In this document: positions 23,592 to 27,867 of the stretch, in pieces | Numbering within the stretch: position 1 is the first letter of the stretch | How the letters are laid out: each line of letters opens with the position of its first letter | Program-made: the position numbers and the translations under genes | DNA from: Saprospiraceae bacterium UBA2329 | GTDB taxonomy: Bacteria; Bacteroidota; Bacteroidia; Chitinophagales; Saprospiraceae | NCBI GenBank assembly: GCA_002344975.1 | Contig: DDUV01000107.1 | Location: 33,030 to 60,896 of the forward strand | Direction of reading: 5' to 3' | DNA length: 27,867 bases | Notes under the pieces: generated by a model | What the model was told of the DNA's origin: nothing | Database searches by the model: none | What the model saw: the letters and a program-made list of their open reading frames with translations, nothing else

Positions 23592-25316
23592 ATGAACGGA
23601 GGAGCCATCACAGCGCAGGTATTGAAAGCCCACGGAGTAGAGCGTATTTTCACCCTGTGCGGAGGGCATATTTCGCCCATCCTCGTGGAGGGTGAAAAAG
23701 CCGGTTTGCGCATTGTGGATGTGCGCAATGAAGCAAGTGCTGTTTTTGCTGCCGACGCAGCCGCCCGTCTCAGCGGAATACCCGGCGTAGCGGCGGTGAC
23801 TGCCGGGCCGGGCGTGACCAACAGCATTACGGCGCTGAAAAACGCGCAAATGGCACAGTCGCCCCTGCTGCTCATCGGCGGCGCTACGGCTACCCTGCTG
23901 CGGGGGCGCGGCGCGCTGCAAGACATAGACCAGATGGCATTGGTGCGGCCGCACGTTAAGTGGGCGCTGCGGGTACGGCGTTTGTCGCAATTGGCAGGCG
24001 CCCTGCACAAGGCATTGCATATTGCCCGAAGCGGCGTACCCGGCCCTGTTTTTGTAGAAATACCGGTGGACCTCCTCTACGACGAGTCGCTGGTGCGCGA
24101 ATGGTATGCCCAAAAAACGAGCCGCAAAAATACCCTCTTGGAAAAACTGACCGCCTGGTACATCGAGCGGCATTTGAACCGCCTGTTTTCAGGAGGGGGC
24201 AAAATCGGCGCTCCGGCCACGCCCGCCATTCCGCGCGCGGCAGAATCGGCCATAGAGCGCACGGCAGCCCAATTGCAGCAGGCCCGCCGCCCGGTGTTGG
24301 TCATCGGCAGCGGGGCCATGTTGTTGCCGCAGGAAATCGTGGCGCTGACCGAGGCGTTACCGCGATTGGGTATTCCGGTGTATGTCAGCGGCATGGCGCG
24401 GGGCTTGCTGGGCAGGGAGCATCCGTTGCTGCACCTGCACGAGCGCAAAAAGGCCCTCCGCGAAGCCGATCTCATCATTTTGGCCGGCGTACCCAGCGAT
24501 TTTCGTTTGGACTACGGCAGCCACCTCAGCCGAAAGGCCGTAAAAATAGTAGTGAGCCGCCATCGGGAGGAACTGCACAAAAACCTGCGCGGCCACCGGG
24601 CCATCCTCGGCGATCCGGGCAGATTCCTCATTCGCCTGTCTGAAATTAGCGCGCCCCGGCCTGAATGGGACGAATGGAAATCGCAATTGCAGGATTGGCA
24701 GGCCGCCCGCGAGCAGGAAATAGCCCGGCAGGCAGGCGCAACGGTAGGGCAGGGCATCAATCCTGTGACGCTGTTCATGGTGCTGGAGCAAATGCTGCCG
24801 CCCAATTCCATCCTCATAGCCGACGGCGGCGATTTTGCAGCTACGGCCTCCTATACGCTCCGGCCCCGGCAGCCATTGGGCTGGCTCGATCCCGGCGTGT
24901 TCGGCACCTTGGGCGTAGGCGGCGGTTTTGCCCTCGGTGCAGCGCGGCGCTATCCCAACCATTATATATGGATCATTTATGGCGACGGCAGCGCAGCGTA
25001 CAGTCTGGCCGAATTGGATACTTTTGCCAAAAATGGCTTCAAAGTGTGCGCCATCATCGGCAATAACGGCTCTTGGGAACAGATTGCCCGCGATCAGGTG
25101 ACTTTCCTCGGCGCGGCCACCGCCACGACCTTGCCCCGCTCCGACTACCACCGCATTGCCGAGGCGTTTGCGGCTGCGGGCGAACGAGTGGATCATCTGG
25201 AAGCCTTTGCCTGGGCGGTGCAGCGCGCCATTCAGCATTTGGACAAAGGGATTCCTTACGTCATCAATGCCGATATTGGCAGCACTGATTTTAGGAAGGG
25301 GAGTCTTTCGATGTAG
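23592..25316 (+). CDS. Thiamine-diphosphate enzyme, ILVBL/HACL2-like (2-hydroxyacyl-CoA lyase or acetolactate synthase-like)
   Basis: The 574-residue protein follows the three-domain plan of ThDP-dependent decarboxylases and lyases. The N-terminal domain carries the catalytic Glu47 (VDVRNEASAVFAAD), then AVTAGPGVTNSITALKNAQMAQSPLLLIGG. A central domain follows (about 215-350, GMARGLLGREHPL). The C-terminal domain has the ThDP/Mg motif GDG (464-466) through NN (491-492). From memory of the human ILVBL/HACL2 protein, long segments agree, including FTL-GGHISP, RGALQ, WLDPG-FGTLGVG and the ending TDFR-GS; ordinary IlvB proteins resemble it less. HACL2 cleaves 2-hydroxyacyl-CoA to a shortened aldehyde and formyl-CoA in alpha-oxidation. 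Whether this bacterial protein does that or makes acetolactate is not settled by sequence. No small regulatory subunit gene (ilvN) is adjacent, which argues against a standard acetolactate synthase. Confidence 0.9.
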   Translation: MNGGAITAQVLKAHGVERIFTLCGGHISPILVEGEKAGLRIVDVRNEASAVFAADAAARLSGIPGVAAVTAGPGVTNSITALKNAQMAQSPLLLIGGATATLLRGRGALQDIDQMALVRPHVKWALRVRRLSQLAGALHKALHIARSGVPGPVFVEIPVDLLYDESLVREWYAQKTSRKNTLLEKLTAWYIERHLNRLFSGGGKIGAPATPAIPRAAESAIERTAAQLQQARRPVLVIGSGAMLLPQEIVALTEALPRLGIPVYVSGMARGLLGREHPLLHLHERKKALREADLIILAGVPSDFRLDYGSHLSRKAVKIVVSRHREELHKNLRGHRAILGDPGRFLIRLSEISAPRPEWDEWKSQLQDWQAAREQEIARQAGATVGQGINPVTLFMVLEQMLPPNSILIADGGDFAATASYTLRPRQPLGWLDPGVFGTLGVGGGFALGAARRYPNHYIWIIYGDGSAAYSLAELDTFAKNGFKVCAIIGNNGSWEQIARDQVTFLGAATATTLPRSDYHRIAEAFAAAGERVDHLEAFAWAVQRAIQHLDKGIPYVINADIGSTDFRKGSLSM

Positions 25317-25356
25317 TTTTGGAGACCCGCTGATAATAACAGATAAAAACAAAGAC

Positions 25357-25701
25357 ATGGAAACCAACGGCAATCCTTTTTTGAACATAAAGGCGGAACT
25401 CAGCCCGTATTTCAGCATCATGGGCCAGGCTTCGGACACCATTCTGGATGCGGAGGTGTCGTCATATCCTATTTTTATAGCTGCCACGCAGGAGGTGCCG
25501 ATCGGGGTATTGCTCATGCGTGCCGACAATGGCTGGCAGGTGAATGCTTCTACCTTGGAGGAGTTGGTAGCCCGGCAAGTGGTCGCGCAGGATCATGTCG
25601 CGGATTTCAGGATGGTGTATAAAGACCCCCGGCAGTATTTTTGCGTATTTGCGGTGAAGGACGAGGGCAGTAATTTTTTGTTTATACCGAGGGAGGGGTA
25701 G
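25357..25701 (+). CDS. Small conserved-looking protein of unknown function
   Basis: This 114-residue soluble protein starts METNGNPFLNIKAEL and contains alternating hydrophobic strands (YPIFIAATQEVPIGVLLM and QYFCVFAVKDEGSNFLFIP). That suggests a compact mixed alpha/beta fold; no signal peptide, membrane helix or metal site is visible. I do not recognise a family. It begins 40 nt after the ThDP-enzyme stop on the same strand, so cotranscription is likely. A TAnnTTTG-like TAGTTTTG (25314-25321) overlaps that stop codon and could give it a second promoter. Start chosen at the ATG at 25357 because the frame upstream lies inside the ThDP-enzyme gene. Confidence 0.7.
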   Translation: METNGNPFLNIKAELSPYFSIMGQASDTILDAEVSSYPIFIAATQEVPIGVLLMRADNGWQVNASTLEELVARQVVAQDHVADFRMVYKDPRQYFCVFAVKDEGSNFLFIPREG

Positions 25702-25731
25702 GCGGTATGCGGCTCCACGCTGCACGCCGCT

Positions 25732-26826
25732 TTATCGTTTCTCCGGGAACAAAGTCGTCAAACCATCCTCGCTCGCAGCGCACACTCCGCGTTCGGTGAT
25801 GATGCCGGTAACTAAGCGCGCCGGCGTCACGTCGAAGGCGAAATTGGCGCCGGCACTGCCTTCCGGGCAAAGCAGCACCTCCTGAATACGCCCCTCGGCC
25901 CAGCCTTCGATGTAGCGCAGTTCGCGGTCGTCGCGTTGTTCGATGTTGATTTCCCGCAGCCCGTCGCGAATGTTCCAGTCAATGCTGGAAGAAGGCGCTG
26001 CCACATAAAACGGCGCCCCGTTATCCTGAGCTGCCAATGCCTTGAGATAGGTGCCGATTTTATTGGCCACATCGCCGCAGCGGGTGGTGCGGTCGGTGCC
26101 GGTGATGACCAAATCCACCAAGCCATGTTGCATCAGGTGGCCGCCGGCGTTGTCGGCAATGAGGGTATGCGGAACGCCGCGCCTGCCCAGTTCAAAGGCC
26201 GTGAGCCGGGCGCCCTGATTTCGGGGCCGGGTTTCGTCCACCCACACATGAACGGGAATACCGCGCTCCTGCGCCAGATAGATCGGAGCGGTGGCTGTGC
26301 CGTACTCGATACAGGCCAGGAAGCCCGCGTTGCAATGCGTGAGGATATTGACCGGCGCGCCGTTTTTTTGTCGGGCGATGGCCTCGATCAGAGGCAAGCC
26401 GTGTTCGCCGATGCGGCGGCAGGCATCTATGCTGTCGGCGGCACATTGTTGGGCGAAAGCCAGCGCCTGTTGTTGCCGCTCCGCAAGAGAACCGGCCTGA
26501 AGAATGGACTGCGCAGCCTGATCGAGCGCCGCAAACAAGTCAACAGCGGTGGGTCGGGTGGCAGCCAGCATGGATTTTTGTTGTTGGTAATACGATTCCA
26601 CACTCGCAGCGGGTTCGTGCAGAGCCGCCAGATACATGCCGTAAGCAGCCGTGACGCCGATGAGCGGAGCACCGCGCACCAGCATCTCCCGGATGGCGTG
26701 GGCCGCATCTTCCGGGGTATGCAAATCCACCATGACTTCTTCAAAAGGCAGGCGGCGCTGATCGAGCACCTGCACAACGCGCTCATTGGCCGGATGTAAT
26801 CGAATGGTCGTCAGTAGTTTGCTCAT
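25732..26826 (-). CDS. mtnA: S-methyl-5-thioribose-1-phosphate isomerase
   Basis: MtnA converts methylthioribose-1-phosphate to methylthioribulose-1-phosphate in the methionine salvage pathway. The 364-residue product is of normal length and has the family motifs: VRGAPLIGVTAAYG (50-63) for phosphate binding, ILTHCNAG with the catalytic Cys165, VDETRPRNQGARLTAFEL (196-213), and GTDRTTRCGDVANKIGTY (243-260) with the catalytic Asp245 and the NKIGTY signature. Its start codon overlaps the stop of the upstream enoyl-CoA hydratase-family gene in an ATGA arrangement, so the two are translationally coupled. No other methionine-salvage gene is in the window. The closely related aldose-phosphate isomerases that process 5-deoxyribose-type by-products are an alternative role. 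Confidence 0.95.
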   Translation of the reverse strand: MSKLLTTIRLHPANERVVQVLDQRRLPFEEVMVDLHTPEDAAHAIREMLVRGAPLIGVTAAYGMYLAALHEPAASVESYYQQQKSMLAATRPTAVDLFAALDQAAQSILQAGSLAERQQQALAFAQQCAADSIDACRRIGEHGLPLIEAIARQKNGAPVNILTHCNAGFLACIEYGTATAPIYLAQERGIPVHVWVDETRPRNQGARLTAFELGRRGVPHTLIADNAGGHLMQHGLVDLVITGTDRTTRCGDVANKIGTYLKALAAQDNGAPFYVAAPSSSIDWNIRDGLREINIEQRDDRELRYIEGWAEGRIQEVLLCPEGSAGANFAFDVTPARLVTGIITERGVCAASEDGLTTLFPEKR

Positions 26827-27602
26827 TTGCCTTTAAACACCGGTTTGCGTTTTTCGATAAAAGCGCGCACGCCTTCCTGAAAGTCTTCCGTTTGGCCGGC
26901 AGTCGTTTGCAGGGTTTCTTCGAGTTGCAGTTGGGTTTCCAGGTTGTTGGTCATGGAGGCGTTGAAGGCGCGTTTGGTGAAGCCCAGCGCGGCGGTCGGC
27001 ATCTGTGCCAGGGTGAGGGCCAGCCGTTTGGATTCCTCCTCCAGATATTCATCCGGCAGCACTTTGTAAATCATTCCCAGCAGTTCGGCATCGGTTGCGT
27101 TGATGCGGTCGCCGGTCATGGCGAGTGCCAGGGCTTTTTGAAAACCAATGATTCTGGGCAGGAAAAAGGTGCCTCCGCTGTCGGGAATGAGGCCGATTTT
27201 GCTGAACGCCTGAATGAAGGAGGCCGATGCTGCCGCCAGAGTAATGTCGCAGGCCAGCGCGATGTTGGCGCCCGCGCCGGCTGCCACGCCGTTGACGGCG
27301 CATATCACGGGTTTCTCCATGCGTCGGATGGCGAGGATGATGGGATTGTAGTGCTCTTTGAGGATATTGGTGAGCGAAGGGCCTTGAGGATCAACGACTT
27401 CCTGCAAATCTTGTCCGGCGCAAAAAGCCTTGCCCGCACCGGTGATGAGTACGGCGCGCACGGCAGGATCGGCGGCACAGGCTTCGAGATGACCGATCAG
27501 GCGCAGGGCCATTTCCCGGTTGAAGCTGTTGTAAACCTGCGGGCGATGGAGGGTGAGCGTGGCCACGCCTTCCGAAAATTGGTACAAAATGGAGGCATCC
27601 AT
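26823..27602 (-). CDS. paaG: Enoyl-CoA hydratase/isomerase family protein, PaaG-like
   Basis: This crotonase-fold enzyme is 259 residues from the ATG at 27602; the earlier in-frame start adds eight residues and leaves almost no room for a leader after the -7 element. Oxyanion-hole segments are GAGKAFCAGQDLQEV (about 54-68) and NGVAAGAGANIALACDI (about 106-122). The catalytic acid sits in KIGLIPDSGGTFFLPR (Asp about 138), where PaaG-type isomerases have Asp. The residues NSFN, FCAGQDL, VICAVNGVAAGAGA and the ending EGVRAFIEKRKPVFKGK match my memory of E. coli PaaG. PaaG isomerises 2-(1,2-epoxy-1,2-dihydrophenyl)acetyl-CoA in phenylacetate degradation, but no other paa gene is nearby, so a general enoyl-CoA isomerase or hydratase role is possible. 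It overlaps mtnA by four bases. Confidence 0.85.
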   Translation of the reverse strand: MDASILYQFSEGVATLTLHRPQVYNSFNREMALRLIGHLEACAADPAVRAVLITGAGKAFCAGQDLQEVVDPQGPSLTNILKEHYNPIILAIRRMEKPVICAVNGVAAGAGANIALACDITLAAASASFIQAFSKIGLIPDSGGTFFLPRIIGFQKALALAMTGDRINATDAELLGMIYKVLPDEYLEEESKRLALTLAQMPTAALGFTKRAFNASMTNNLETQLQLEETLQTTAGQTEDFQEGVRAFIEKRKPVFKGK

Positions 27603-27631
27603 AATTACAATGGTGTAAGTTGTCAAAGGGG

Positions 27632-27639
27632 CAAAGGTA
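27632..27639 (-). promoter_or_regulatory. -7 element of the paaG-mtnA operon
   Basis: The minus strand reads TACCTTTG, matching TAnnTTTG, 29 nt before the ATG at 27602. The nearest upstream TTG is about 27 nt away, beyond the usual spacing. Its position excludes a long N-terminal extension of the gene. Confidence 0.5.
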
Positions 27640-27790
27640 AAAAAAGGTATCCTTTTCTCAGCCCGGCAAATAGATGGGTATGAATGGTTAGAGGAGCAGG
27701 ATCAACATCAGACATCACTACTTCCGAACACGCTGAAGCATTCCATTGTACGCGAGTCGCAGGAAATTTTCAGCATCGGAGGATCCATAT

Positions 27791-27820
27791 AAGCCGGGGT
27801 AACTGCTCCGGCTTTTTTCG
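27791..27820 (+). terminator. Plus-strand intrinsic terminator without an assigned gene
   Basis: AAGCCGG (27791-27797) pairs with CCGGCTT (27808-27814), followed by TTTTCGTTTTT. A plus-strand frame without any start codon (27618 onward) ends in a TAA at 27790-27792, directly at the hairpin. It may close a small RNA or the remnant of a deleted gene. Confidence 0.6.
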
Positions 27821-27848
27821 TTTTTCAAAAAAAGTGGGACCACCTTTA

Positions 27849-27867
27849 GTAGTGGGGCAAAAATAAA
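27849..27867. repeat. Right copy of 19-nt terminal inverted repeat
   Basis: GTAGTGGGGCAAAAATAAA is the exact inverse of bases 3-21. The bases just inside it (GTGGGACCACCTTTA) do not match the left side. It is probably the outer edge of a repeated element that continues beyond the window. Confidence 0.6.

Noticed and set aside
23526..25316. A 596-residue version of the ThDP enzyme
   Set aside because: The 22 added residues span the TATCTTTG promoter element and do not belong to the family's N-terminus.
24357..25529. A 390-codon minus-strand frame across the ThDP-enzyme gene
   Set aside because: It runs antisense through catalytic motifs of a clearly conserved enzyme and has no family features of its own.

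Overview
The window reads as chromosomal DNA from a Bacteroidota bacterium, most likely of the Saprospiria type; this lineage call is an inference from gene content. Support comes from a SusC/SusD pair, two long FG-GAP/ASPIC-UnbV lipoproteins, an ECF sigma factor in a Bacteroidota-style three-gene operon, several -7 elements of the form TAnnTTTG ahead of genes, and weak Shine-Dalgarno sequences. I see no rRNA, tRNA, CRISPR array or complete transposase gene.

Layout. 1-3.4 kb: a polytopic DUF2339 membrane protein (+) facing a Rpn-type PD-(D/E)XK nuclease (-) that appears to be transcribed without a leader. 3.5-15.2 kb: a minus-strand operon read as susC, susD and two paralogous ~1,120-residue lipoproteins with Ca-binding FG-GAP/VCBS repeats around a central ASPIC/UnbV domain. 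It looks like an outer-membrane uptake complex, but no carbohydrate-active enzyme is present. 15.3-16.5 kb: a divergent secreted aspartyl protease with a PDZ domain. 16.6-18.8 kb: a K+-dependent membrane pyrophosphatase with its own terminator. 19.0-20.7 kb: ECF sigma factor, single-span membrane protein (probable anti-sigma) and a periplasmic sensor-like protein. 20.7-23.4 kb: a minus-strand group unlike anything I can name: a secreted Cys-rich protein with a Gly/Ser linker, a small lipoprotein, and a shorter paralog of that lipoprotein, preceded by about 560 nt of leader containing several stem-loops and a very good promoter. 23.6-25.7 kb: a ThDP enzyme closely resembling the ILVBL/HACL2 (2-hydroxyacyl-CoA lyase 2) family plus a small unknown gene. 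25.7-27.6 kb: paaG-like enoyl-CoA isomerase overlapping mtnA by four bases.

The two extremities carry the same 19-nt sequence in inverted orientation, as if the segment were bounded on both sides by copies of one repeated element such as an insertion sequence.

The strongest candidates for undescribed biology are the CAZyme-free SusCD plus twin FG-GAP operon, the Cys-rich secreted protein/lipoprotein group with its structured leader, and the terminal inverted repeats. All domain assignments were made by eye from sequence motifs; no database search was run.
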